Of a stretch of 64,000 nt of DNA, positions 22,480-34,369 are shown piece by piece. The stretch is from Chrysoperla carnea. Lineage: Eukaryota; Arthropoda; Insecta; Neuroptera; Chrysopidae. The notes beneath the pieces were generated by a model. It was not told the DNA's origin and searched no databases. It saw only the letters and a program-made list of their open reading frames with translations. How positions within the stretch are numbered: position 1 is the first letter of the stretch; every line of letters starts with the position of its first letter. Location: the NCBI RefSeq assembly GCF_905475395.1, contig NC_058341.1, positions 60,271,501-60,335,500 on the forward strand, in the 5' to 3' direction. Position numbers and translations under genes: made by a program.

Positions 22480-22860
22480 CATTTTCAGCCTATATAAGAA
22501 TGTATGTTAGGCCCTTTGAGACCAAACGTATGAACCGATTTTAATGATTAATACGTGAAACAATTTCTCTATTTAACAGCTATTCAATAATACCCCACTT
22601 AATTGTGATAACTTCAGTAGCTTTCGCAAGGTTAAAATTAATCGATTGGCGTGAGAATAATCGAAATTGATACATGCGTTTACACTGCCATATATTCAGT
22701 AGCACTCGCAAGGTTAAGACAAATCGATTGACGTCTGAATCATCATAATCGGCAAACGCGTTTCGTCTCTACTGTGCCATATAGGAAATTAGGAACACAC
22801 ATACATAGACTGATAAACAGATTACCATTCCTTTTCGTTGCTCAGTCGGGTAAAAACGCC
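22480..22860 (+). repeat. Dispersed repeat with an internal 80-bp duplication
   Basis: ttcagtagctttcgcaaggt (about 22,612) and ttcagtagcactcgcaaggt (about 22,693) begin two diverged copies, each continuing to an aatcgattg-gt motif. It ends in cttttcgttgctcagtcggg. Looks like a LINE or other repeat tail. Not named. Confidence 0.55.
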
Positions 22861-23514
22861 AGAGGACTTTTGGTTTTAGATCTGTTGTGTTCTATTGTTT
22901 AATATTTGTGTACGTTTTGTATAAAACAAGTGAACACAACAACTAACTAAGTTTATTGTTTAAATATTGTTTGAATATTAATGTTTGAATGTAACCAAAT
23001 AATGAAACTCATCCTGTATATTTTCTGCGTGGAATATTTTAAAGCATTGCATTCGATAAAATATATAATGATTTAATTATCAAATAATGATTTAGATACT
23101 TATCAATTGATCTTGATATTTGGTTAAATAAGACAAGATTGCGTGTTTTAGAATTAATTTTTACAACAATTTTACGATGTCGTGCAGTAAGATCAATTTC
23201 TTTAAAAAAAAAATTTGTACACCATTGGATTCAATAATAAATTAAATGAAGATACTTCGCATGCAAATCAAACTTTTTTTAAAACTTGTATTCACATTTG
23301 TAAAAAATAATAGAGATTCTTTAATCGAGTCATGTTAAAAAAAATATTTTCTTAAAATTAATAGTTCTCTTCGATTTAAGGCAGGCGCGAATCCAGCACT
23401 CTAAAAAATTGATGGACACAGCACAGCCACCCGAAAATCAGCCAAATGCGAATCGGAGTATGAAGTCGCTCATGATCGATGTAGTGCATTCCAACAAAGG
23501 AGATGTTTTCAAAA

Positions 23515-23643
23515 TATATGAGGGGCCATCCATAAATTACGTCACGCCAATTTTTAGATCCCCCCTTCTCTTTCTCATAGATGGCCACATTTTCGGCGTC
23601 CCCTTGGTGTGACGTCACATATTTTATAATGGATGATCCCTGA
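23515..23643. mobile_element. Palindromic MITE, ggggccatccataaattacgtcac type
   Basis: aggggccatccataaattac plus gtcacg at the left is mirrored by gtgacgtcacatattttata plus atggatgatccct at the right. Sequences of this exact style are widespread MITEs in insects. The preceding 23,380-23,515 segment (catgatcgatgtagtgcatt) recurs in part near 18,083. Confidence 0.8.
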
Positions 23644-24118
23644 CAACGTGACTAAGATTTTGTACAGTAAAATCACGAAAATTACAAAAGTAAATGTGTG
23701 GTTGTATACAAAAGAGTGAGGCTACTGCTGTCTATTTAGAGATTTTTCTGAAAAATGAACCATCTCGTCTATTCGATCACCCCCTGCAAATTTTACAACA
23801 TGGAAAAAAAACCAATATTCTTTTACGCTGAAAATTATTCCGATTTTCGGACATTGAAGGATATTAGTGATTAATAAAATTCTTCTTTTGAACTTTCATA
23901 CTAGCAAATACAATCAACATTGATAAAATTGGAAACGTCTAGATTTCTTGTTTCATCGTTTTCAAAAGAAATAATGGCCAAAGATTTCAACCTTTTTTTT
24001 TATATATAATCTATAAAAAAAGTTTGAAATTTACTTTAGAGCCGTTTACTTTAGAAATTTATTTAGTTTAGAGCCGTGGGAAAAGATAATAAATGAGAAC
24101 TCTAGGATGTTTCAAAAT

Positions 24119-24313
24119 ATATTTCGATTTTTGCCCGAATTTTCTAGATCAATTTTTGGTATAGTCATCATCAGTATGAATTAGCTAATCGTAATTACTC
24201 TTATTGTGATATTACTCGTTTCTAATTTGGTGGCGGTCCGCTAATTCATACTGATGATGACTACTTATATAATACAAAAAATTGATCTAAGAAATTGGGG
24301 CAGAAATCGAAAT
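24119..24313. repeat. Fold-back repeat
   Basis: atttcgatttttgcccgaat ... gtcatcatcagtatgaatta pairs with taattcatactgatgatgac ... ggggcagaaatcgaaat. Arms are about 70 bp and the loop about 50 bp. A smaller hairpin (gtttttacaatctatagcac with gtgctatggaatgtaaaaac) lies at 24,636-24,716. Confidence 0.75.
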
Positions 24314-25546
24314 TTTTTAACTGGTAGTTCAGTTGTATAAAGTGTCGCATTTAGTCGCAGTGTGTCGCATTTAGGATGAAGACATTCAGCCTACTACAAA
24401 TTGACAAATAGGGTCGGTTCTTAATATTTTGCTTAGCGTCAGAGATGGTTAGAGATATCGAAAAAAACTTACTGGAAAAAGTTGTTTAGAAAATTTTTTT
24501 ATATCCATATACAGATTTTCATGGCAAAATTCGAATTTTTAATTTTTTCGTTATTTTGGTCCATACTCATAATTATTTTAAGTTTATTGAAATATATGAA
24601 TACATAACACTATTAAACTATCAATTTGTCCAGTTTTTACAATCTATAGCACACTAGTCATAAAATTAAAAAATAAACCTTTATAACTAATGTGCTATGG
24701 AATGTAAAAACCAAGGTTCGAAAATATCCGATATATATCAAAATTTTGATATTTAAAAAAAAAAAACTAAAATGTTTTAAATTTTTTATTTACTTAGGCA
24801 CTTCAAATCAGACAAATTAACCAAAACATAAAATATTCTTCTACATCAGGCAAAATCAATTAAAAATCATAAAATTTTTATAAATAAAAGTCAACTCTAA
24901 AACTAAAAACAATTTTATAAATTGTTATCAGTCAATGGTCATATCTACACTTAGGCAACAAAACAATAAACATTACAAATAATAACTCTAGAGTATAATC
25001 AGTCTTTTAATTATCAAATCAGTCATCAGTCATTCGTAATAAACTGTTAATTATCAAATAAAAAAAAATGTCGTTTCATAATTGTGCTTCGTTTGATTGC
25101 AAAGAAGATAAAGCTAGATAATCTTCCGATTCTGAATCTTACTTAAACTTACTCTTTAGTAACGAACTTTTTCTGACACGACACGATTTGAACTTAGTAC
25201 TAGTAGGCTTTAACACTCTACTCCAATGCCATCAAAATTTGGGAAGTAGAAATACAGTAACAAACGCCAAAAATTACTAAATAATATTAAATTTTCTTAA
25301 ATCATTTTTGTATTGATATATATCATAAAAATTCACGTGATATATATCATCATATATATATATCCTCGAACCCTGTTAAAAACTGGACATATTGAAAATT
25401 TAATAGTATTTACTTCCGAAGGCGTAAAGATTTGGAGTAGGGGGGGTTAGCTACCAAAAACCCCATATTTTAAGCGCAAAAATTGATATTACTCATAAGG
25501 TTGATATGAGTATTAATGATATAATGATATTTGTATACTGAATCCT

Positions 25547-26922
25547 AAAAAATAATAACTTAATTTGTATAAACCACCATTGATATTACGAAATAAATTC
25601 ATAGAGAATATACTATCTACAAGTATGGTTTTACAGACACACACAAAAAAATAGTCCGTGCACGTTACACAATGACCGCAAAATGCCGTTATTGCCGTTA
25701 CTGTATCGTGCAGTATCCATTCACTGCCATTACAACACACGGCGGCCGAAAACTCAGTGGCGTACGTAATCAAAAACACGCTTTCGCATTAGATGGTTTT
25801 AAATCATACGGTCATTTGCATTTGCACTCCTGTAGTTGGACGTACCTTCAAAGGACGTAATAGTCCTGCGAAAATAATTGGAAAACTTATTTTCATCTTT
25901 CCGGACATCTACAAATAAGGTATGAAATAAATCCCCGTTCTCTCTTATTTCATTGATAAGTTCCACCCAAAAATGAATCCATGGCACGAGGTACCTCTGA
26001 TACAAATTATGTCGCAATATTCATGTTCAACGACCCCGAAAACCTCCGAGTAACGAGTGTAGACTAGGAGGCGACGGGTATACCGTTCATCCCGGGCACC
26101 AGGTACCGTACCTCTGAGACTAATTCTGTCACGTGTTCAGAAACCCCAAAAAACTTCCGCGTAACAAGTTTCAAATCATTTTCATCATTATTAACCGAAT
26201 TTTGCAATTATAAAATGCATAATTATACTAATTGCATATTTATAATTTCTTATTAATCAAATTAGGTCACAAAATTTCCTGACGCTCTAACGAATCGAAT
26301 GCCGAAAACCACATTCATATCCGACGTACTACTCAAATTTTTCCAATCATTTTTAGTGCTTCGTTTCTTCGTCTATTATAATACACAATAGTCAGTATAT
26401 TACGTATAAGTATAGGTATTAGAAAAGGACACAGGGGAACTCACTAGCAGTGTTCTCTCTTGTTCTCCTAAGCATATCGTAAGTTTTGGCCCCTGGCGTG
26501 CTCTATGTGTTCATATCTTTATGGTGAAAAGAGCCTTAGATTACAAACTCTATGAATTTTCTACGAAAATAATCTTTTATGATTATGCATTTATTAACAA
26601 ACAGAGCGAAAGACAAAGAGAGATGAAGCCATATTGTGTATATCAATGGTAATATAGTTGTTTCACTCTAATTTCTATATGATTTGTGAATAAATGTAAT
26701 AAATAATTCTAGTGGAAGAGAATAATGTTATTACTTTTAAATATTATTTTAATTTTATAAAATGAACGCCATATTTTATAAGTTCACATTTCAACAATAA
26801 TAAATATCATTTTATTCTAAGTTATATTTTTGTCTGTAAAACCATACTTTGTAGATAGTATATTTTTCTATGAATTTATTTAGTTTCAATGGTGGTTTAT
26901 ACAAATTAAGTTATTATTTTTT
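25547..26922. mobile_element. Candidate DNA element with about 90-bp terminal inverted repeats
   Basis: The left arm at 25,547-25,637 (aaaaataataacttaatttg ... gtatggttttacagac) is the reverse complement of 26,832-26,922, with a handful of differences. The 1.2-kb interior holds a copy of repeat family C (25,985-26,380) and no transposase. The right arm is abutted by the family S repeat that starts at about 26,923. Confidence 0.65.
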
Positions 26923-27225
26923 AACCGACTTCAAACAAAAAAGGAGGAGGTTATCAATTCGACTGTATTTTTTTATGTGTGTTACCTCCGAACTTTTGAG
27001 TGGGTGAACCGATTTTGATTATTCTTTATCTATTTGAAAGCTGGTACTTCCCGTGTAGTCCCAGTTTCATTTGGGTCCAGTTCTGACAGTGGCATCCATG
27101 AGAAAAACATAAAAGTCTTAAACTTGCATTAAGTATGCACGACAAGAGGACGAATAATTCAATATTACGCCAACCGATTTCGATGATTCTTTTTTTAGTC
27201 ATAAAGTAGTTAGTTTACTTTGGAT
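26923..27225 (+). repeat. Dispersed repeat family S, copy 1 (ccgacttcaaacaaaaaagg type)
   Basis: accgacttcaaacaaaaaag, ggaggttatcaattcgactg, acctccgaacttttgagtgg and a cgccaaccgatttcgatgat end. Present inverted at 40,190-40,515. This is a very common insect repeat family whose formal name I do not assign. Confidence 0.75.
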
Positions 27226-27297
27226 TCACTTAAAATCACAAAATAAAAAAAACTTTTCCAAAACAAATTAATATGCACTAAAAAGTAAAAAAATAAC

Positions 27298-27439
27298 GAT
27301 AATATAATGTAGTTAAAATTATTGTTATTTTTGGAGTCGGTGTCAGTCAAGCTAATGTAGCAAACTGTTCTGTCAGAGTTGTTTTCTTGGCTGACACCGA
27401 ATCCAAAAATAACAATAATTTTAACTACATTATATTATC
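27298..27439. repeat. Near-perfect hairpin T, copy 1 (53-nt arms)
   Basis: gataatataatgtagttaaa ... ggagtcggtgtcag is mirrored by ctgacaccgaatccaaaaat ... ctacattatattatc, with only a mismatch or two. The loop (27,351-27,385) contains aatgtagcaaactgttctgt. A second copy with longer arms is at 39,870-40,181. Confidence 0.9.
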
Positions 27440-27504
27440 TTTTTTTTTGCTCAATGAAAAAAATTAGATTTGGAACGTTTCATTCGATATGTCGATATGT
27501 GTAG

Positions 27505-28125
27505 TACAGAAAATGTTATTCTCTACGAAAATGATCCCTACTATTTCTGACATACGATGCCGGCGCACAAGATATTTGATAAAACGTTTTTTCCAAGATG
27601 ACGGCTGAAGCTCGTATTCCCGTTCCGCAAACTTGGGTTTACATTCGTAGGATTCCCTGTACACATTCCAACATGAAAAAAATTTTTGCAGTAAATTGTA
27701 GAAAAAAATACCTAGTTATTGGCCTATATCTCTTAAACTACAAATGTTACGGCAAAAAGTTTTTAGTAAAATTTATTGGAAATTATATGTTCTAAAAATT
27801 AGGTTATTTTCATTTTTCATGTACCATGAACCGTTAAATATATTTTTAGTAATAACCATATTAAGAAAAGTTTGGAGCGGTATAAATAAAAACCTATGCA
27901 TTATACAGAAAAAAATTTCCAATAAAAGTCATAGAAAATGTAATTCTCTATGAAAATGATCCCAACTATTTTTGTTGTACGATGCCCGGTTCACGAGAAA
28001 TTTGATAAAACGTGTTATCCAAGATGGCGGCTGAAGCTCACACCTCTGCGTCCCGCCAATTTGGATTTACACTCGGAGGATACCCCTAAACATATTCCAA
28101 CATGAAAAAAATTTCTGCAGTAAAT
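27505..28125 (+). repeat. Diverged direct duplication, period about 423
   Basis: Shared strings: attctctacgaaaatgatcc / attctctatgaaaatgatcc; gatatttgataaaacgtttt / gaaatttgataaaacgtgtt; ttccaacatgaaaaaaattt in both. The apparent open frames come from the repeat. Confidence 0.75.
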
Positions 28126-28419
28126 TTCGTTATTAAACTACTTTATTAGCTCTGGCTATTGGGGTAAAAATTGATCTCTGTTTGATATTGATTATTGATA
28201 AAACTTGAAGCGTATTTTCTTTCGATTTAATGGCATCATAAAGCTAAAGCTAACGATTTTCAAAAAAAAAAAAATTGTTTTTTTTATGGGAATTAACTTC
28301 CTAAGTTGGTTATAATAGCCACTGAAAAGTGTAGCGGGGATAGAGTACAAAGGTCTATTTGGCTAGTTGTTCTGAACCATTGCTTCGAGGCGTGGCCCGC
28401 TAACCTCGATGCCATACCA

Positions 28420-28436
28420 TACCATACCAATTTCCT
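28420..28436 (+). repeat. (CCATA)n microsatellite
   Basis: Three ccata units (ccataccataccatacc). Confidence 0.7.
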
Positions 28437-28529
28437 AATTTAAACCAAGATATTCAATTTTTACCCCGACTATACAATGGCGAGGGTTATGTGTTCGACC
28501 GATATGTATGTATGCTCAGACCTAGCTTA

Positions 28530-28925
28530 TTAACTACTAATCATAATTTGACAAATGAGGTATCATTAAAAGCAATATCGCCCACTGGATATAGGCTATG
28601 TGGCGTCACATTAAATTGAATATGGCGCCCTCTAAACTCCTCCGGACATAAATTAATGATCGAAAAACAAATTTCGAATTAATTATAGCGTGTTAAATAG
28701 CACTTTTCAAAAAAATATATATTGTCATACTTAATCAAGAAGTTATAACCGCAATTTTGTCTGTTCCCTCCGAGCTTCTAAACTACTTATCATAATTTGA
28801 CAAATGAGGTATCGTTAGAAGCGTCTTGATTGTCCGCTGGTTGTAGGTTATGTATCATCACATTAACTTTAATACGACACTCTCTAGAGGACATAAAGCT
28901 ATGATAGCACTTTTCAAATATATAT
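28530..28925 (+). repeat. Diverged direct duplication, period about 253
   Basis: ctaatcataatttgacaaat then gaggtatcattaaaagc, and cttatcataatttgacaaat then gaggtatcgttagaagc, each followed by a segment ending agcacttttcaaa. A short inverted piece of the same unit is at 58,404-58,436. Confidence 0.7.
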
Positions 28926-28975
28926 CTGTATGTTCTTATACTTTCTCTTGAAATTACCCCGAAATGGTTAAATAA

Positions 28976-29253
28976 AGTTCGAAATCCAAAACCCTGACAA
29001 TTACAGAATCGTGTTCTTAAAAGTATGAAAACAAGAAAATATATTCATCTGAAATTTTTATGATAAGTAAAATCGTTATTACAGTCGGGGGACTTTCTAA
29101 GATTAAACAATTTTTAACAGGACCGAAAAGAGGCGTCCCGACTGAAATGACGATTTTACTCATCATAACAATTTCTGATGAAAATATTTTCTTGTTTTCA
29201 TACTTTTAAGAGCGCGATACTGTAATTGTCGGAGTTTTAGTTTTCGAACTTTA
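28976..29253. repeat. Fold-back family Q, full copy (about 118-bp arms)
   Basis: aagttcgaaatccaaaaccc, ctgacaattacagaatcgtg, tcttaaaagtatgaaaacaa, atctgaaatttttatgataa and taaaatcgttattacagtcg are all mirrored in order to the end at tttcgaactt. The loop is about 40 bases. A half copy occurs at 17,868-18,060. Confidence 0.88.
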
Positions 29254-29809
29254 TATTTGATTAAGTGTTTATAATTTGTGAAAATGGGTTTTTGGCGAAA
29301 AACGGGATGAGCGGTAGACACCAGTTCCTAAAATTACTATTTTGCAATTTTTTACATTTTCTGCCTACATTTTCTTTGTCCCTTTTTATAGCAGTTAAAG
29401 CATATTATATTTGCTAGCCGTCTGATATTTCTATTATTATTATTTACCTATCAAACTAATGTACAATTAGCGTCTTAATGTCTACGATGAAAGAAAAAAA
29501 TTTGCTTTTAAACATTTTTTTGTTTTTTCTTGAATAAAAGATAAATGAAGTTTCATATATTTTTTTATATTTTTTATCTTGTAATTTTTTTCTGTATATT
29601 ATAAGAAGTGTAGCGTGAAAATACTGTGAAAGATATCAAATAAGCACAATAGATCTTTGCTGTTGTTCTATATCTATAATTTTAAATAAATGTTTCTTCT
29701 ATTGTTTGTCAAGAAAAGAAAATTTGTTAAAATTTTATCAAATATATACATGAACTTGATTTTGTAGTTCGGAATATCGTTCTTTTTTTCATTTTAGTAA
29801 AATTTACAA

Positions 29810-30150
29810 AGTTTAAAAAACTCCCCACAAATTTTTCGGGTACAGAACCCACTTGAAACATATCTAAGAACACTATCCATTAAATTACCTTTTTCTTTAA
29901 AATATTTTTCAAATTGAATCATTTTTGAAGATCAGCGCCCTTTTTTTAGTTTTTTCTGGTACGGAACCCTAAACTCACACTTGAAACATAACTAAAACAC
30001 TCTCCGTGAACTTACTTTTCAAACGAAACAAAAAAAAAAATTAAAATTAAAATCGTTTCATCCGTTTAGGCGTTACGATGCCACAGTCAGACAGATAGAC
30101 ACACACACATAGCGGTCCACAAACTTAGGTATAACACTCCTTTCTTTAGT
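29810..30150 (+). repeat. Dispersed repeat family A, copy 2
   Basis: cccacttgaaacatatctaa, tttcatccgtttaggcgtta, cgatgccacagtcagacaga and a ttctttagttgggggata end. Same family as 4490-4795. Confidence 0.7.
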
Positions 30151-30409
30151 TGGGGGATAAAATATGAACATAACGTAAAAGAGACTGCGGCCAAGAAATA
30201 CAGATGACATAAACAAGAAAACAACTAATTAAACATACAGGGTGGACAATTTTAATCTATTATAGCTAATAGCTCGTTTTATAGGTCACCAGTGGAAAAA
30301 TAACTTAAACAAAACTTGCAGTTTTTTTAATTTAGATCCTATAAGGTAAGAGATATAGAATGTCACTCTAAATAGAAAGATGATCCTCATAAAAAAACGA
30401 TAATTTTTT

Positions 30410-30925
30410 CGAAAATCGTTAGCTTTCGGAGAAAATGCGACTGAAAAATATGTCATTATTGCATTTAATCGACAGAAAGAACGAAAGCTACAGAAAAATT
30501 TTTTAGCCAAAAGTTATCAAGGGCAATAGAGGACGTTCGCCGGTGACCAAGATTTTGCCCTGTAATTCTTCCTTCAAGATTATTCGACCTTGATTTCATT
30601 TGCTGATGAAAATTTACCTGAACTTAAAAATTAATTAACACAGATGAATGAACATTATCGCGCTTCATGCCAGATTTTTTTTAAAGCTAGCGTATTTTCT
30701 TTCGATTAAATGCAATTATGACATATTTTTAAGTCACATTACAATTATTTTATTATTGCATTTATTCGAAAGAAAATATGCTAGCTACAGAAAAATTTTG
30801 CCAAAAAATGTCAGGAGGATATTCGTCTGTGTCCATGACTTTGACCTGAAATTCTAGTTTCAAGGTTATTTGTCTTTGGTTTTCAAGTGATCTTGAAAAT
30901 CTACCTGGACTTAAAATAATGACTT
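30410..30925 (+). repeat. Diverged direct repeats, about 300-bp period
   Basis: gctacagaaaaattttttag ... gaccaagattttgccctgta recurs as gctacagaaaaattttgcca ... catgactttgacctgaaatt. A shorter inverted piece (tattttctttcgattaaatg) lies between them. Confidence 0.6.
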
Positions 30926-31019
30926 TTATTGTCCTTGATAACTTTTGTCTAAAAATATATAAAACTCAATAAATAAATAAAAAATATTAATGATATTGTC
31001 ATAATTAGCAATAAATAAT

Positions 31020-31335
31020 TTGCCTTTTTACCTGCAAAAACAGCGACTCGTCGTTGCAGAAATTTTTTTACGATAAAAAAAACTTAGGAGATAGGAGATA
31101 TAAAAATCTACAGTAAAGGTTATTATCACTTTTGGCCTTAAGTGCACGGTTACGGAGATATAGGCGAATCGATTTTTCTCAAAATGGCGGCACTTTCGCT
31201 CTGCAGATCAGATATGTAAGAATTTTGTGCATTTACATTCAGTACGTGATACTGAATCTATTTAAGAAAAAAAAAATTCCTGTAGTTTAATGCAGAAAAA
31301 AAAGCTCTGTAGTCTGTACTATTGTTTTTGCTTGA
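31020..31335 (+). repeat. Palindromic element E, partial copy (right end)
   Basis: Contains gtgcacggttacggagatat, cattcagtacgtgatactga and a tttaatgcagaaaaaaaagc end. These match the right ends of the fuller copies at 39,777-41,578 and 49,035-49,945. Confidence 0.7.
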
Positions 31336-32224
31336 TGTTCACGTTAACTAGCGGGGGTTTTAAATTAACCTGTTAATTACTATAGAGGAAATGGGTCAAT
31401 ATTTGCTTACCCAGCCTAACATTCTTCGGGATCGCATGTGTGTGTTAATCCAGCTAATAAACTATTTATTTGTGTGTCAAATTTCATCCTAATCGTTAAA
31501 ATATACACACATTCAAACTTACAAATTGAGCTAGATAGAGTTGGCAAAATTGATGCGAGCGAAGTGAACTTTGTTGTCAAAAGTAAAAGTTACACCTAAG
31601 GTCTCTAAGACAGCAAAGTCTAAAAGTTTCGAGTTGGATAAAAGGTAAAGGAAATGCGAGGGAATTATTACGTGTCAAATCAACAATTAGCAGCACTTCA
31701 TATTTAAAATTTTAATTTTATCATAGCGTCAGTATCAAAACTGTATAAAAAAACACAAAAAGATTACAACAAATTACAAAGAAAAAAAATCAAAATTTGA
31801 TTTATTAAAATGTTAAAAATTATATTGAACAGAAGGCACGAATTTTTATTATGTACAAATTATATGGTAATGATTTGTAATAAATGCTTTTAATAAAACA
31901 GTAATATTTATCGATTTTATAAAGGTGTATTAATAGTATACAATAATTTATAAAGATCTATTAATAAAATTATAGTTTCCAATACGTGTTAGGTACTATT
32001 CATATACGAGATGAATCCCATTGAAAAATTAACTGTATATCCAGTCATATGTGTTATAATGTCATATGTGTTATAATTTTTTTATCTGCAATATTAAAAC
32101 AACGAAATGACCTCTGTTTGATCTAGAAGATACCCTTATGAAAATAAAACTACACACATTTTTTTATTTCCCCCGAAGAAGATCGGTTTTTTTTTCCGTT
32201 TTAGAAAATATTAGTTGAAAACTT

Positions 32225-32420
32225 TAAAAATAAACCATTTGAGTTCAATTATCCAGTTCAAATTTTTGTTCTTTTCGACCGGATTCGACCGGAACGAATC
32301 TTCCCAATAATATGACCCGACTGCTAAAATCGCTACGTAAACTACTGGACTTGTTACTTTCTTTTCAAATTTTATTGAACACAGTTGGGATTTTGATTTT
32401 AATTTATTTTATTTAGGTAC
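32225..32420 (+). repeat. Family R related fragment
   Basis: gagttcaattatccagttca, gctacgtaaactactggact and ttgaacacagttgggatttt resemble the arms of the fold-back at 22,171-22,392. Two gaccggattcgaccgga units sit in the middle. Confidence 0.45.
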
Positions 32421-32614
32421 TTTTAGAATATATTTTTTTTATAGATTTGATTATTCTACTGCGGTATTATAAGGACTAAGGAAAGGGTTTTTAAAAAGTT
32501 AAATATTTCGAATAGTCTTAACTTTTGCATCCTTTTATTTTTTTTGCACCATAACAAAATGTACAAACTATGCAGGCAAGTATATTTTGTCTCCATAATT
32601 CTAATTTTATTATT

Positions 32615-33105
32615 ATACCAAGTAAATATGTAATATACAAGGTATATTAAGTTTAGTCCCCAGTTTATAACGCTTAAAAATATTTATGCAAACAACAAGA
32701 TTTTGGTACAGGTGTCATCACCTAACCAAAATAGTCCATTTTCGGTTGTCCGTCCGTTCGCCTGTCTGACAACACGATAACTCAAAAAAGATATCAAGCT
32801 GAAATTTTTATAACGAACTGAGGACGTAAAAAGTGAGGTCGAGTTCGTAAATGAGCAACATAGGTCAATTGGGTCTTGGATCCGTAGGGATCTATCTTGT
32901 AAACCGTTAGAGATAGAACAAAAATTCAAAGGTAAAAAATGTTTATTCTAAAAAATAAAAAAACTTTTGTCTGAAACATTTGTGAGTATGCAAATTAGGC
33001 GCTAATTGTTATAGTATGTATTATATTGGAATATCAGTTATGTATGTGTGACATGAATGTATGTGTAATGTGATAAGAATCATCAACACTGTCTATACAT
33101 GGTAT
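32615..33105 (+). mobile_element. Repeat family B, nearly full copy
   Basis: Starts ataccaagtaaatatg and ends tatacatggtat. Internal strings (aacgcttaaaaatatt, tagtccattttcggttgtcc, gttcgtaaatgagcaacata) are shared in order with 46,112-46,643. Short TIRs (ATACCATGTATA type) and about 500 bp without a gene suggest a MITE. Confidence 0.75.
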
Positions 33106-33479
33106 TTCAAAGCTCAGTCAATTGTCTGTTTTCAATTGTTTTAATAGAATTTTTAATTTAGGTGGACCTTAAATGCCACAGATACTTTACCGACCAAAAT
33201 TTGCTCAACTCTTTAGGTCTTATATAGTTTCGGAGTTACAGAGAGACAGTGGACATTAGAAGCGGATTTATAAAAATATATGATTTTAAAAATATATTGA
33301 ACCTGATATATAAATTATCATATTATAATATTTTATAATACCTAGTAATAGTAAGTTAGTACTTACACACTATCTAATAAAACTGTCATATGTGTGAATA
33401 TGAGAACCATTATTTAATATTTCAAGTGTTCATCGATTTAAAAAAAAAAAAAAAATTATTAACATAGCTTACTTCCATT

Positions 33480-33798
33480 ATAGTCGGATAAAGGAATACA
33501 TAAAATAGCCATTCTTAGGGAGTCCTCAAGAACAGCTCCGATTTTGATGATTTTTTTTTCAAAATGATTCTTTTATAATAATCTGGAGGGGAGATAGGCA
33601 ATGTCGCGACTAGTATATCGACGCGCAACCTTAAGCGCTAATGATAGAAGTTTGAAATTTCGAGAGGATATTGATTTTACATTGTGAGTGTTATTTAAGG
33701 AAGGAATTTTCAAAATTCATTCCCTAAAAGGGTGAAATAGGGGATGAAAGTTTTCTTGAAAATATATACAAATCATCATTATTAAGATCTCTACTTAA
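33480..33798 (+). repeat. Dispersed repeat family G, copy 1
   Basis: gctccgattttgatgatttt, gctaatgatagaagtttgaa, atttcgagaggatattga and ggatgaaagttttcttgaaa also occur in order at 43,990-44,330. Confidence 0.75.
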
Positions 33799-34353
33799 GG
33801 TAGTTCCTCCGCGACAGTCCAGTCAAAAAGTTTTGGACTAATACTATCATTCAGTGCATTAACTGTGCTATGACTATTATACATATACCATATATTATTT
33901 TCACAAGACTGTAGTTACTCACTATTATATCTCCTATACGAATACACACACACACTATGATATATACCTTTACCATTAGTCTTTATATCCTTTCCACAAA
34001 AAATCATCGCTAAAACGAGTTATTTATTTAAGTTTTTTATCGAAACTATATGGTAAATAATTTTTATTTTTTTAAATATATTTTCTAAATATAGTATTCT
34101 ACATTATATTAGTTTTTCATAGAGATGGTGAACGTCATTCATTGATAAATAAATATAATATTTGTAAATTTGTGTATTTTTATACGCTTCTCCCATGTAC
34201 ACGTACAAATTGCGTCACTTTTAATTGCTAATATCTCATGTATGGCATGGTAAATCATCTTCTAATTTTAACAGCATGTGTATTATGAATTAAATATTTT
34301 ATATTCTGAGTTTTGAGAAATTCTTGAAATATCACTTTCGTGTAGGTACTACC
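33799..34353. mobile_element. TTAA-flanked piggyBac-like MITE, copy 1
   Basis: A 555-bp element starting GGTAGTTCCTCCGCGACAGT and ending with an imperfect inverse (about 15 of the first 20 positions match). It is flanked on both sides by TTAA (33,795-33,798; 34,354-34,357). A duplicated TTAA is the piggyBac insertion signature. No transposase is present. A second TTAA element with related ends is at 38,956-39,455. Confidence 0.65.
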
Positions 34354-34369
34354 TTAACCGATTTTAAGA

